Positions 1 through 6,764 of a stretch of DNA of 10,805 bases are shown here, piece after piece. The stretch comes from Archaeoglobaceae archaeon (GTDB taxonomy: Archaea; Halobacteriota; Archaeoglobi; Archaeoglobales; Archaeoglobaceae). The notes beneath the pieces are model-generated. The model made no database searches. It worked only from the letters and a program-made list of their open reading frames with translations, and was not told where the DNA came from. Numbering within the stretch: position 1 is the stretch's first letter; every line of letters starts with the position of its first letter. The stretch covers positions 1-10,805 of the forward strand of contig JANXDV010000031.1 in assembly GCA_025058955.1 (NCBI GenBank), given 5' to 3'. A program made the position numbers and the translations under genes.

Positions 1-416
1 AAATAGCTTTTTGCATTAAATACTTCAACACAGTCAACAAATCTGAAATCGCCAACTTTAAGGCTTCCCTTGCGGATAAAATCGAATGGATGTGCAAGCA
101 CTGAAATTGCTTTCATTTTCTTAACAATTTCACAAGTTTCTTCCATTTCCAATTTACTTTCAACCCCTCTTTCAATCCCATATGCAAGCAAGTGTCCACT
201 TCTTGTAGAGATCTCTATACCCGGTATAACAACCAAGGGAATCTTCTCTTCAGAAACAAAATCAATTGCACTAAGAGAACCTTCAAGAGTGTCGTGATCC
301 GTGATGGAGATCACATCGATTTTCTTTTCAACCGCAACTCTGAGAATTTTCTCAACGCTGTCTTTCCCATCGCTGAAGTTCGAATGCACATGGAGCTCCG
401 CTCTTAACCTTACCAT
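1..416 (-). CDS. PHP-domain metal-dependent phosphoesterase, N-terminal part (runs off the window)
   Basis: The reading frame is open from an ATG at 416 to the window edge and covers about 138 residues, so the C-terminus is missing. It shows the PHP (polymerase and histidinol phosphatase) metal-site motifs in order: ELHVHSNFSDG (H9, H11, D16), ITDHDT (D40, H41, D42), PGIEIST (E68) followed by GH at 74-75, LAHPFD (H109), and VEVFN near residue 131. In this family these residues bind two or three metal ions and hydrolyse phosphoesters. Related stand-alone PHP proteins include the YciV/RNase AM type, but the substrate cannot be read from this fragment. The ATG overlaps the end of kae1 by 7 bases, and a weak AGAGGAAG lies about 10 bases upstream, so it is probably translationally coupled as the last visible operon gene. 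Confidence 0.88.
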   Translation of the reverse strand, partial: MVRLRAELHVHSNFSDGKDSVEKILRVAVEKKIDVISITDHDTLEGSLSAIDFVSEEKIPLVVIPGIEISTRSGHLLAYGIERGVESKLEMEETCEIVKKMKAISVLAHPFDFIRKGSLKVGDFRFVDCVEVFNAKSY

Positions 417-1375
417 CTTATTTCAACTTCCTCTATTCTAAAATTTGGTTTTACAAATGACTCTTCTATTGGAGTTGTGTAACCATGCTTTAACATTAAA
501 AGGCCAGTATAAGCGATCATTGCTCCATTATCGCCCATTAACTCAGATGGAGGATAGTAAAGTTTTGCTCCTCGATCCTCGCACATATCGCCGAGCATTT
601 TTTGAAGCCTCTTGTTCACACCAACTCCTCCAACCAAAAGAACTTCATCGTAGCCAAGATATGCAAGAGCTCTCTCGGTTACTTCTGTAAGCATCGCAAA
701 TGCTGTTTCCTGAAAGCTGAAAGCTATGTCTTCAATCCTTGCGGATTCTTTCAGCTTCTGCGCAGCGGTAACCATACCACTAAATGAGAAGTCCATTCCT
801 TTAACTACGTAAGGTAATGGATAATATCTCCGTCCTCCTTCTGCGAGCTTCTCGATCTTTGGCCCTCCTGGATGTTGGAGCCCAAAGCTTCTTGCGAGCT
901 TGTCGATTGCATTTCCAATTCCTATGTCGAGAGTTTCACCAAAAACTCTATAGCGATTACCTCGCCTTGCAATCACTTGACTATTTCCACCACTTACATA
1001 GAGTGCAACTGGATTCTTTGCATTCGTCTTCCATCTGCCAACCTCAACGTGAGCGAGACAGTGATTAACACCTATGAGCGGTTTTTTCAGCTTTAAAGCC
1101 AAAAGCCTGCTCGCAGTGGCAGTAACTCTCAAACAAGGACCAAGCCCTGGACCTTGAGAAAAAGCTATAGCATCAATTTTTTCTTTCGGAAATCTATCAA
1201 AAATTGCCTTTATTAAGGAAGGCATCTTTTCCGCATGGTGTTGAGATGCTTCTCTTGGATGAATTCCACCTTCTTTTGGAATATAAGCTTCTTGAGCTAC
1301 TGTAATTACCTCATTCTCATTAACAACCGCTATGCTTAGATTCCAAGCGGTTCCTTCGATTCCAAGAACGTTCAT
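410..1375 (-). CDS. kae1: tRNA N6-adenosine threonylcarbamoyltransferase (Kae1/TsaD)
   Basis: Kae1 is the catalytic subunit of the KEOPS complex. It transfers threonylcarbamoyl from TC-AMP to A37 of ANN-decoding tRNAs. The 321-residue product has the usual length of an unfused archaeal Kae1; the Bud32 kinase that is fused in some methanogens is absent. Visible ASKHA-fold motifs are GIEGTA at 5-10, SQHHAEK near 44-50, SQGPGLGPCLR at 73-83, NHCLAH at 104-109 with metal ligands H105 and H109, YVSGGNSQV at 126-134, GNAIDKLAR at 154-162, FSFSGM at 196-201, GGVGVNKRL at 249-257 and GDNGAM at 281-286 with metal ligand D282. The start ATG overlaps the eS31 stop as ATGA, which suggests translational coupling. 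No Shine-Dalgarno site is evident. Confidence 0.97.
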   Translation of the reverse strand: MNVLGIEGTAWNLSIAVVNENEVITVAQEAYIPKEGGIHPREASQHHAEKMPSLIKAIFDRFPKEKIDAIAFSQGPGLGPCLRVTATASRLLALKLKKPLIGVNHCLAHVEVGRWKTNAKNPVALYVSGGNSQVIARRGNRYRVFGETLDIGIGNAIDKLARSFGLQHPGGPKIEKLAEGGRRYYPLPYVVKGMDFSFSGMVTAAQKLKESARIEDIAFSFQETAFAMLTEVTERALAYLGYDEVLLVGGVGVNKRLQKMLGDMCEDRGAKLYYPPSELMGDNGAMIAYTGLLMLKHGYTTPIEESFVKPNFRIEEVEIRW

Positions 1376-1530
1376 TTCTTCTTGAACTCAGTATATCCAC
1401 ATTTTCCACATGTATAACGATCCTTATGCTCCGCCAAGAAGACACCTTCGCCACATCGAGGACAGAACCTTCTCTTTCTAATTACTTTTTCTCCTTTTAT
1501 CTCGTAAAATCTACTAACAACTTCGGGCAT
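1372..1530 (-). CDS. rps27ae: 30S ribosomal protein eS31 (S27ae)
   Basis: This is a 52-residue gene beginning MPEVVSRFYEIKGEKV. It has the eS31 zinc ribbon CPRCGEG...CGKCGYTEF (C23, C26, C41, C44) after a basic stretch VIRKRRF. The length and the ending CGYTEFKKK are typical of archaeal S27ae, which lacks the ubiquitin fusion of eukaryotes. The ATG at 1530 lies one base after the eS24 stop and is preceded by a good Shine-Dalgarno sequence GGAGGG at 1541-1536. Its stop overlaps the kae1 start as ATGA. The eS24-eS31-Kae1 order is a conserved archaeal arrangement and supports the call. Confidence 0.96.
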   Translation of the reverse strand: MPEVVSRFYEIKGEKVIRKRRFCPRCGEGVFLAEHKDRYTCGKCGYTEFKKK

Positions 1531-1531
1531 T

Positions 1532-1858
1532 TCATCCCTCCTTCTTCGCCTCTTCCTTTGCTTCTTCTTTCTTCTCCTTTAGCTCTGGGAAATTTCTCTC
1601 GATTATGTGTTTCTCTTCAATAGCCTTCAAAGCTTCTGGAGAATCGTAGATCTTAACATAAACCCTTGCTTCTCTTTTTCCAAATTCCGTTTTTATGTGA
1701 TCCAGAATAACTCTACTAAGCTCTGAATTCATTAGTCCAGCGATCTTTTCTCGAATCTCCATTCTCGAAGGAGTTTTACCGTTAAAGCTAACTCTAAGGT
1801 GCATTTCTTTCCTCTTCAGCAATGGATTGTATCTCTCAGCTTCAACTCGGATCTCCAA
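1532..1858 (-). CDS. rps24e: 30S ribosomal protein eS24, TTG start
   Basis: This is a small-subunit ribosomal protein of 108 residues. It has the archaeal eS24 features EIRVEAERYNPLLKRKE at the N-terminus, TPSR at 29-32, a central I..HIKTEFGKREARVYVKIYDS segment, and a Lys/Glu-rich C-terminal tail (KEEAKEEAKKEG). The start is TTG, directly after and in the same frame as the TGA stop of the dephospho-CoA kinase gene, so no longer start exists. The choice is supported by the family N-terminus (MxIxV...NPLL) and by a very strong Shine-Dalgarno site at 1871-1862. TTG is an unusual start for a ribosomal protein and may lower its initiation rate. Confidence 0.95.
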   Translation of the reverse strand: MEIRVEAERYNPLLKRKEMHLRVSFNGKTPSRMEIREKIAGLMNSELSRVILDHIKTEFGKREARVYVKIYDSPEALKAIEEKHIIERNFPELKEKKEEAKEEAKKEG

Positions 1859-2407
1859 TCAGATCACCCCCAATTTTCTCAGCTCATCACTTCTCTCAAC
1901 TAATTCCATCTGCTTAAGAAGTTTGAGTATTAGAAGCTTTTTCTCTCGATCGATCATGAAAGCAACAACACCTTCTTTTGGTTGCCCATAGAGAATGAGC
2001 GAATTTTCAGGCAGAAGAATGCCGAGAGGCATAACCGCGAGATCTTCTTCGCCGATTACAAAGATCAAACTCCTTTTTCCCTCTTGCACAAGCTTAACCG
2101 CTTTTTCAATTGCATTTATGAGTTCAGAAGTTATAAAGGCAGGAGGATTTCTAACCTCGATTTTTATGTATTCTTCTGGTATTTTTAGCTCTAAATTCTT
2201 CTCTCTAAGCGTTTTTCCGTCTATTATAACGATATGGGGATAAATTTTGAGTTTGAATGCACAATAGGCAACAAAATCGCCAACAACTGCTAAGATTTTA
2301 GAGCGCTTGATCTCCTCTATTCTTTCCAGAACTCTTTCTCCGTCTCTATAAAGCTTACCATGAGGCTTTGAAAGCTCAGATCGAAGATTTTCTGGAAGTC
2401 TTAGCAT
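1859..2407 (-). CDS. GTP-dependent dephospho-CoA kinase (DUF359 family)
   Basis: This family carries out the last step of archaeal coenzyme A synthesis, phosphorylating dephospho-CoA with GTP. The function was established for the Thermococcus kodakarensis member and is unrelated to bacterial CoaE. The 182-residue protein has the DUF359 motifs VVGDFV at 41-46, IIDGKT at 61-66, RNPPAFIT at 86-93, IGEEDLAVMPLG at 118-129 and LYGQPKEGVVAF at 139-150. The ATG at 2407 is preferred over the TTG one codon upstream because GAGGGT at 2419-2414 lies six bases before it. The ATG shares one base with the spt4 stop. The location between spt4 and the ribosomal genes matches the common euryarchaeal order. 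Confidence 0.93.
   Translation of the reverse strand: MLRLPENLRSELSKPHGKLYRDGERVLERIEEIKRSKILAVVGDFVAYCAFKLKIYPHIVIIDGKTLREKNLELKIPEEYIKIEVRNPPAFITSELINAIEKAVKLVQEGKRSLIFVIGEEDLAVMPLGILLPENSLILYGQPKEGVVAFMIDREKKLLILKLLKQMELVERSDELRKLGVI
1862..1871 (-). promoter_or_regulatory. Extended Shine-Dalgarno site of eS24
   Basis: GGGGGTGATC on the minus strand matches 9 of 10 bases of GGAGGTGATC, the complement of the 3' end of archaeal 16S rRNA. The GGTG core lies six bases before the TTG at 1858. It sits within the last codons of the upstream kinase gene and decides the TTG start. Confidence 0.85.
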
Positions 2408-2595
2408 CAATCTACCCTCAAAGCATATTTCCCAGGAGTCTTAATACCAAGAGCTTTCGCAATTTCACTCCTTTCTGGATCGAGAACGATCAGATAGCCA
2501 TACCATTCCTTTGTCAGATCTGAAGATCCGCAGTTTTTGCATATTATTGCATCTACACTCACAAACTTACAACTTCTGCAAGCCAATTCAGCCAA
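2407..2595 (-). CDS. spt4: Transcription elongation factor Spt4 (RpoE''), TTG start
   Basis: Spt4 is the small zinc protein that pairs with Spt5 and clamps RNA polymerase to promote processive elongation. From TTG 2595 the product has 62 residues, starts MAELACRSCK, has zinc ligands C6, C9, C19 and C22, and ends with the family segment ERSEIAKALGIKTPGKYALRV. A GTG three codons upstream (2604) is also open, but it lies inside the Shine-Dalgarno site GAGGTGA. That site has its GGTG core six bases before the TTG, and the M-x-E-x-A-C-R-x-C N-terminus is the normal one for archaeal Spt4. It overlaps the rpoE1 end by 8 bases, which implies coupled translation of two RNA polymerase-associated proteins. 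Confidence 0.95.
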   Translation of the reverse strand: MAELACRSCKFVSVDAIICKNCGSSDLTKEWYGYLIVLDPERSEIAKALGIKTPGKYALRVD

Positions 2596-3157
2596 CTTTT
2601 TCACCTCTTAGCTTAGCTATTTCTTCTTCAAGCCATTTCAATGCTCCAAGCCATGGTTGACGCATTGTAAGTCCAATTCTGCTCTTCTCAGGCTCCCTTT
2701 CCTTTAAACTCAGCGAAACAATTCTTGATCTAACCAGATCTCCTTCTGTAATCGCCTTTTTCGTTTCTTTTCCAACAAGTCTCTTGTTTTTCTCATCAAA
2801 TACCATGTAGTCATCCGTGATCTGGCTTGTGTGCAAAAGAGCATCAAAAGGACCAATGGAGACAAAACAACCGAATTCTACAACTTCAACTACCTCTCCT
2901 TCAACAACTTCTTGGAGATTTGGCTTAAAGCAGATCGCATTAAAAACGACATCAAAATAGATCGCTCCATCTCCCTCTATAATACGCCCTTCTCCGATCT
3001 CTTCAATGCTTTCAATTCCTATGATCATGCCATACTCTCTATCTAATCTACCTTCAAACTGCTCCCAGAGGAGAGATTCAATTGTTTCTTCCAATTTCTC
3101 TCCAATTTTAGCAGGAGGGACTCTAACGGTGTCTCGCAACTTTATTCTGGCATACAT
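2588..3157 (-). CDS. rpoE1: DNA-directed RNA polymerase subunit E' (RpoE1/Rpb7)
   Basis: This is the stalk subunit of archaeal RNA polymerase. It pairs with RpoF (Rpb4), binds nascent RNA and aids open-complex formation. The 189 residues match the family length. The N-terminal tip domain begins MYARIKLRDTVRVPP and covers about 1-80. An S1-type OB fold follows at about 82-165, with GEVVEVVEFGCFVSIGPFDA and LLHTSQITDD. The ATG at 3157 is the canonical MY start. There is no Shine-Dalgarno sequence, but a TATA box lies about 28 bases upstream, so the mRNA is probably leaderless or nearly so. It is separated by 10 bases from the end of the DUF1464 gene, and its tail overlaps spt4. Confidence 0.96.
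   Translation of the reverse strand: MYARIKLRDTVRVPPAKIGEKLEETIESLLWEQFEGRLDREYGMIIGIESIEEIGEGRIIEGDGAIYFDVVFNAICFKPNLQEVVEGEVVEVVEFGCFVSIGPFDALLHTSQITDDYMVFDEKNKRLVGKETKKAITEGDLVRSRIVSLSLKEREPEKSRIGLTMRQPWLGALKWLEEEIAKLRGEKVG
2601..2607 (-). promoter_or_regulatory. Shine-Dalgarno site that decides the Spt4 start
   Basis: GAGGTGA on the minus strand has its GGTG core six bases before TTG 2595. It contains the competing GTG codon at 2604, so it cannot serve that codon. It lies inside the last codons of rpoE1. Confidence 0.8.
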
Positions 3158-3167
3158 AACGCAAAAG

Positions 3168-4178
3168 CTAATTACTGCGGAAATATAAATTTAACTTTTC
3201 CAAAACTTTCCTTTTGAAATCTGAAGACAAGTAATCAAGAATTGTGCCTCTTGCGGAGAAGATCTCCATGTGCCTCACTATAGGTTCAAATTCTCCGCCC
3301 ACAATAGCATTTGCAATAACTCCCGCTCCCTGAGCGGATTGTTTTCCGATTCCAAAACCCTCGAGAATTTGCGTATCGTAATGCTCCGAGATCATTTTCT
3401 CAAGAGCTTTTGCAAATCTACCAGAGAGTATGCAATAGTCTGCTTTTCCAATGCTAACTTCTACAGCCTTCAATCCCTTAAGAACGAATTCTGATAATAT
3501 TTCAAGCTCTTTTCCACCATATTCCTCGACAAAGCTCTTAACTCCACCGCTGAAGATCATTTTTTTTGGAAATTCTTTGATCAGATAAGCGAGCTCCGCA
3601 TCCATTGAGCCAATAGAGCGGTAGCCAAGGAAACCTGAAGTCCCTCCAATGCTGTCAACGATCTTACCATTTTTGATTGCGACGAAAGAGCTAAAACCAT
3701 GACCAACTTCTGCAAGAATAAAACGCTGTTTCTCAACAGAAACCTCCTCCGAGAGTTGTAAAACCGCTAAAACAGCAGAACAAAGCTTATCAGATGTTCC
3801 AATGTCGATCTTGTTGAACTTTCTCCATTCTGGAACTGTAGGTAAATGGATTATTCCGGGAATTGTGTAAAAATTCAGATCTTTCTCTCTGATCATTTCC
3901 ATAACCGATCTTAGCCCAATGCTTCTTTCATCGTCAAGATTTAGGGTCATGAGAAACAATTCATAATCTTTCAGCTGAGAGAATTTTTTTATTGGACTTC
4001 CATATCCAGAAAGCCCAGCATAGATCTCCGCCTCATATGATTCAATCGCCTCAACAAACGAATACGGATCTTCCTTCACCCTTTCGCTCTTGAAGTTTTC
4101 AGCACAGCAGTCTCCATTCTCAATCAAGAATATTTCGTAGGAATCCGTTCCCGCATCTACCCCAGCGGATCTCACCAT
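3168..4178 (-). CDS. DUF1464 family protein, ASKHA (sugar kinase/Hsp70) fold
   Basis: The 336-residue protein has ASKHA-type nucleotide-binding motifs. These are an N-terminal phosphate loop SAGVDAGTDSYE (D8, G10, T11), a second acidic loop IDIGTSDKLCSAV at 124-136, LAEVGHGFSSFVAIKNGKI at 155-173, GGTSGFLGYRS at 178-188 and a C-terminal IFSGGV at 208-213. This is the archaeal DUF1464 family, often labelled predicted butyrate kinase. I know of no biochemical proof of that name, and nothing here supports butyrate metabolism. The ATG overlaps the RNA ligase stop by 7 bases and GAGG lies seven bases before it. The rpoE1 promoter lies in its last codons. ATP binding is likely and the substrate is unknown. 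Confidence 0.85.
   Translation of the reverse strand: MVRSAGVDAGTDSYEIFLIENGDCCAENFKSERVKEDPYSFVEAIESYEAEIYAGLSGYGSPIKKFSQLKDYELFLMTLNLDDERSIGLRSVMEMIREKDLNFYTIPGIIHLPTVPEWRKFNKIDIGTSDKLCSAVLAVLQLSEEVSVEKQRFILAEVGHGFSSFVAIKNGKIVDSIGGTSGFLGYRSIGSMDAELAYLIKEFPKKMIFSGGVKSFVEEYGGKELEILSEFVLKGLKAVEVSIGKADYCILSGRFAKALEKMISEHYDTQILEGFGIGKQSAQGAGVIANAIVGGEFEPIVRHMEIFSARGTILDYLSSDFKRKVLEKLNLYFRSN
3182..3200 (-). promoter_or_regulatory. Internal promoter (BRE + TATA box) of rpoE1
   Basis: On the minus strand, GAAAAGTTAAA (3200-3190, purine-rich BRE-like) runs into TTTATATT (3189-3182). The box centre is about 28 bases before the rpoE1 ATG, which predicts a start at or just before that ATG. It lies within the last codons of DUF1464, so the RNA polymerase/ribosomal genes can be transcribed apart from the upstream CBS and ligase genes. 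Position and sequence are seen; activity is inferred. Confidence 0.65.
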
Positions 4179-5305
4179 GGATTTCCCTCTAAAAGGCTTC
4201 TGATCTTATCCGTTGTAGCCCTCATAACTCTTTCGAATTTCACTTCTATTCTACCGTTCTTCTCCCTTCTTTCAATCTCCCTTAGATTGATGCCAACGAG
4301 TTTTAAATGGATTTTGAATAGCTCTAAAATTTCTTCGGAAGAGAAATTTAGAGTCAATAGCTCTGTCACCTCCTTGCCTTCACTCACTTTTCTTATGCTT
4401 TCTATTGCAGAGCTCAATATAGCTTTTCCAAGGCGATGAGCTCTTTTATCAAGATCATCTTTGAACTCGAAAGTTTGAAAGGCTTCTCTTATTATTCTTG
4501 CAAGCATGAAGTCTCTTCCATATTCTTCGAAATTCTTAAAAGCATAGCTCAGATCTCCGCAATTGGAAAAGCTTGTAGTGTATTTCAAGGGGGGCAAAAG
4601 CATTTCAAGATCTTTGAAGACCACTCCCTCCCTACCTCTTTCATTTAGCTCTTCCAAAGTCTTTTTTATGTTTTCAATATCCTCTGCAGAAGTCTTGAGC
4701 AGAAGATCCACCATTTTTAGCCCATATCTCTTTGCTATCTCTTCTTTATCATAAATACTCAAAGCTTTGTTCGTTTTGCTTTCTCGAACATCAAAAAGGA
4801 AGAATTCCAAATCGTCTATGCCATAGTAATCAGGAACATAGGGAGACGCTTTGCCTATCGCTTCACAGCAAAGCATATGCTCAGGATATTCATCAAAGAA
4901 TTCCTTGGAGATCTTCTCTCTCGCTTTTTCAGTTGTATATGGGCATATTAGTCCTCTTCGAGTTATTGCGTAAATATTTTCTCCAATTATACCAATTCTA
5001 ACGTTATAGCCGTTCATTTTCTCTTCAACAGCAATTTTTTTACTTCCAAAGTGTTTCTTAAGCCCAGACTCCAAGTAAAGGATTCGCCTGATCTTTGGAA
5101 AACCTCTAAAAACTCTTAAACTCTCTTTTCCTTTGACAATCACAGTTCCCTCTTCATAAATTCCAAATTTCTTTTCTATCCTAACCGCTTCCACTATATC
5201 GCTGAAAAATGGGTGCTTTACGAATGCTCTTCTTAGGATTCCCCTCTCCTCTAATCTTTCTGTAGAAAACTTTGAGAGATTTAGAGCTTCAGCAACAAAA
5301 TTCAT
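4172..5305 (-). CDS. ATP-dependent RNA ligase, Rnl3 (archaeal circularising) family
   Basis: This protein joins 5'-phosphate and 3'-hydroxyl RNA ends through ligase-AMP and RNA-adenylate intermediates. The nucleotidyltransferase motifs are in order: motif I EEKMNGYNVR with predicted catalytic K96, motif III CCEAIG (E148), motif IIIa LEFFLFDV at 166-173, motif IV EGVVFK at 226-231 and motif V PLKYTTS at 239-245. The N-terminal extension before motif I and the helical C-terminal domain (about 250-377) fit the Pab1020/MthRnl type, which can circularise RNA and has a homodimeric form. Motif I has Asn98 where many ligases have Asp (KxDG); this occurs in related RNA ligases. The ATG overlaps the preceding CBS gene stop as ATGA, with no Shine-Dalgarno site. 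Confidence 0.9.
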   Translation of the reverse strand: MNFVAEALNLSKFSTERLEERGILRRAFVKHPFFSDIVEAVRIEKKFGIYEEGTVIVKGKESLRVFRGFPKIRRILYLESGLKKHFGSKKIAVEEKMNGYNVRIGIIGENIYAITRRGLICPYTTEKAREKISKEFFDEYPEHMLCCEAIGKASPYVPDYYGIDDLEFFLFDVRESKTNKALSIYDKEEIAKRYGLKMVDLLLKTSAEDIENIKKTLEELNERGREGVVFKDLEMLLPPLKYTTSFSNCGDLSYAFKNFEEYGRDFMLARIIREAFQTFEFKDDLDKRAHRLGKAILSSAIESIRKVSEGKEVTELLTLNFSSEEILELFKIHLKLVGINLREIERREKNGRIEVKFERVMRATTDKIRSLLEGNPW

Positions 5306-6162
5306 GAATGTTGATAGAGAAACTTAACCAGATCTCTCTCCGTAAGGATCCCTTCCAACTTTCCATTTTCGACTATTAAAACCGCTCCATGTCCTTTTTC
5401 GATCAATTCTGAGACTATTTGTGAGATCAAAGCATCTTTTGGAAACATCGGAATCTCCTTATACATGAGCAGATCACTGTTTCCAAGGATCGCTGTTACA
5501 GGCTTCTTTATTGCCTCACTTATGTGTCCAAGCTCAAGCATCTTAAAAGCTTCTCCCTTTCCAAAGTATGCGAGGATCTCTCTTGCGGTTACAAGCCCGA
5601 GAAGGATTCCATCTTCGATTACTGGCAGTCTTCTGAATCTCTTGCTTATCATCGTCTTCATTGCGGTCTCGATCGTGTCTTTTGGTCTAAGCGTTACAAC
5701 GTTCTTAGTCATGAAGTCCTCAGCAATGCCATCGACAGTCTTTTTTCTTGCTAAAAACTCCAAAACATCTCTTTCTGTAATTATACCAACAACAACTTCT
5801 TCCTTATCCAAGATCGGACAACCACCGACCTTTTTCTCAAACATCAACTCAACCGCACTCTCAAATGAGTCTTTAATGGATAAATAGATTACGTCTCTTT
5901 CCATGATCTCCTTAATTTCCGCATTTACTGCGGAGGCTAAATTCCCATTATAGCGATTTCTAACAATACCGTGCTTTTTTCCCCCTCCAAAGAAGTTTAT
6001 AAAGTCGGTAGCGGTTATTATTCCCTTAAGCTTCTTCGTTCCCGCATCTGTAATTGGGATCCTTCTGAAATTCTTTTTCAACATGAACTTTAACGCGTTC
6101 ATGATCGTAGAAGTTTGGGGAAGAGTTTGAACGTTGGTAGTTGCCACTTCCATCACATTCAT
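5302..6162 (-). CDS. Protein of four CBS domains
   Basis: The 286-residue protein is made almost entirely of CBS repeats, which pair into Bateman modules that bind adenine nucleotides or S-adenosyl compounds. The repeats lie at about 3-55 (VATTNVQTLPQ...GIITATDFINFF), 86-138 (IMERDVIYLS...GIITERDVLEFLA), 148-197 (FMTKNVVTLRP...GLVTAREILAYF) and 220-284 (...GILTERDLVKFL). The third and first repeats share the FRRLPV/FRRIPI core. No catalytic or DNA-binding domain is visible, so it is probably a soluble sensor or regulator whose target is unknown. ATG 6162 follows the upstream CBS gene by 6 bases, with GGTG at 6173-6170 as Shine-Dalgarno core. Its stop overlaps the RNA ligase start. Confidence 0.92.
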   Translation of the reverse strand: MNVMEVATTNVQTLPQTSTIMNALKFMLKKNFRRIPITDAGTKKLKGIITATDFINFFGGGKKHGIVRNRYNGNLASAVNAEIKEIMERDVIYLSIKDSFESAVELMFEKKVGGCPILDKEEVVVGIITERDVLEFLARKKTVDGIAEDFMTKNVVTLRPKDTIETAMKTMISKRFRRLPVIEDGILLGLVTAREILAYFGKGEAFKMLELGHISEAIKKPVTAILGNSDLLMYKEIPMFPKDALISQIVSELIEKGHGAVLIVENGKLEGILTERDLVKFLYQHS

Positions 6163-6168
6163 CTATTT

Positions 6169-6708
6169 TCACCTTTCACGCTCTGCACAGTATTCGCAGA
6201 GATTCCAACCCTCGAATTCGTAAAGTGTATCCACGTATCTACCACATTTCTCACAAATTCCACCGCCACTCTCTTCAGTAAAGCCTGAGGAGTGTTCTGT
6301 GATAAGGGAAGCTAATTCTCCAAGATCGAGTGATATTCCCAGGATATCGTTATCGGTAATTATTCCTACAAGCTCTCCAGAATCGTTAACAACAGGCAAT
6401 CTTCTAATTCCCCTCTTCATCATTATGTTCGCAGCTTCTCTAATGCTCGTTGTTGGCTTAATTGTGATCAGTGGAGAGCTCATGACCTCTTTAACCTTCA
6501 CCGAAGAAGGGGTTTTGTTTTTCGCAACTACCTTCGAGATCAGATCTTTTTCGGTAACGATCCCAACTGGTTTGTTTCCATCCATGATCACCGCACTTCC
6601 AACGCCGTATTCCATCATCTTCTTGGCAATAGAATGGACATTTTCCTCTATGTTCGCTTTGCAGACATCTCTCGTCATTATTTCCTTCACTGGTATGTCT
6701 GAGTGCAT
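6169..6708 (-). CDS. CBS-pair protein with C-terminal zinc ribbon
   Basis: Two CBS domains (about 6-58, VKEIMTRDVCKAN...GIVTEKDLISKV; about 70-126, VKEVMSSPLITIKP...GIITDNDILGIS) form one Bateman module. A short linker leads to a zinc ribbon CEKCGRYVDTLYEF...CEYC (C152, C155, C171, C174), giving 179 residues from ATG 6708. CBS plus zinc ribbon proteins occur in euryarchaea and are thought to be regulators; the ligand and target here are unknown. Starts also exist at ATG 6720 and TTG 6726. ATG 6708 is preferred because GGTGAG at 6718-6713 has the same six-base spacing as other genes in this operon. ATG 6720 would be the leaderless choice. This is the first gene of the minus-strand operon. Confidence 0.9.
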   Translation of the reverse strand: MHSDIPVKEIMTRDVCKANIEENVHSIAKKMMEYGVGSAVIMDGNKPVGIVTEKDLISKVVAKNKTPSSVKVKEVMSSPLITIKPTTSIREAANIMMKRGIRRLPVVNDSGELVGIITDNDILGISLDLGELASLITEHSSGFTEESGGGICEKCGRYVDTLYEFEGWNLCEYCAERER

Positions 6709-6712
6709 AAGT

Positions 6713-6718
6713 CTCACC
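6713..6718 (-). promoter_or_regulatory. Shine-Dalgarno site before the CBS/zinc-ribbon gene
   Basis: GGTGAG on the minus strand lies six bases (from its GGTG core) before ATG 6708. It overlaps the alternative ATG 6720 codon (ATGGTGAG), so the two possible starts are served by different modes of initiation. Confidence 0.55.
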
Positions 6719-6739
6719 ATTAGCAACTCTGTTAAAGGG

Positions 6740-6757
6740 ATTTTAAGTTTTTTGATA
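6740..6757 (-). promoter_or_regulatory. Promoter of the CBS/RNA ligase operon
   Basis: On the minus strand an A-rich BRE-like run is followed by CTTAAAAT (6747-6740). The box centre lies about 24 bases before ATG 6720 and 36 before ATG 6708. Transcription should therefore begin near 6720, directly at the first ATG or with a leader of about 10 bases containing the GGTGAG site. The box deviates from the TTTATATA consensus, so it is a moderate candidate. Confidence 0.5.
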
Positions 6758-6764
6758 TGGTAAT

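Noticed and set aside
5465..5887. Plus-strand frame of 140 codons inside the four-CBS gene
   Set aside because: It is a mirror of CBS repeat codons with no motif, promoter or ribosome-binding site of its own.
5302..6708. The two adjacent CBS genes as one broken gene
   Set aside because: Each has its own start and Shine-Dalgarno site, the first ends in a complete zinc ribbon, and the domain order is not that of one split protein.
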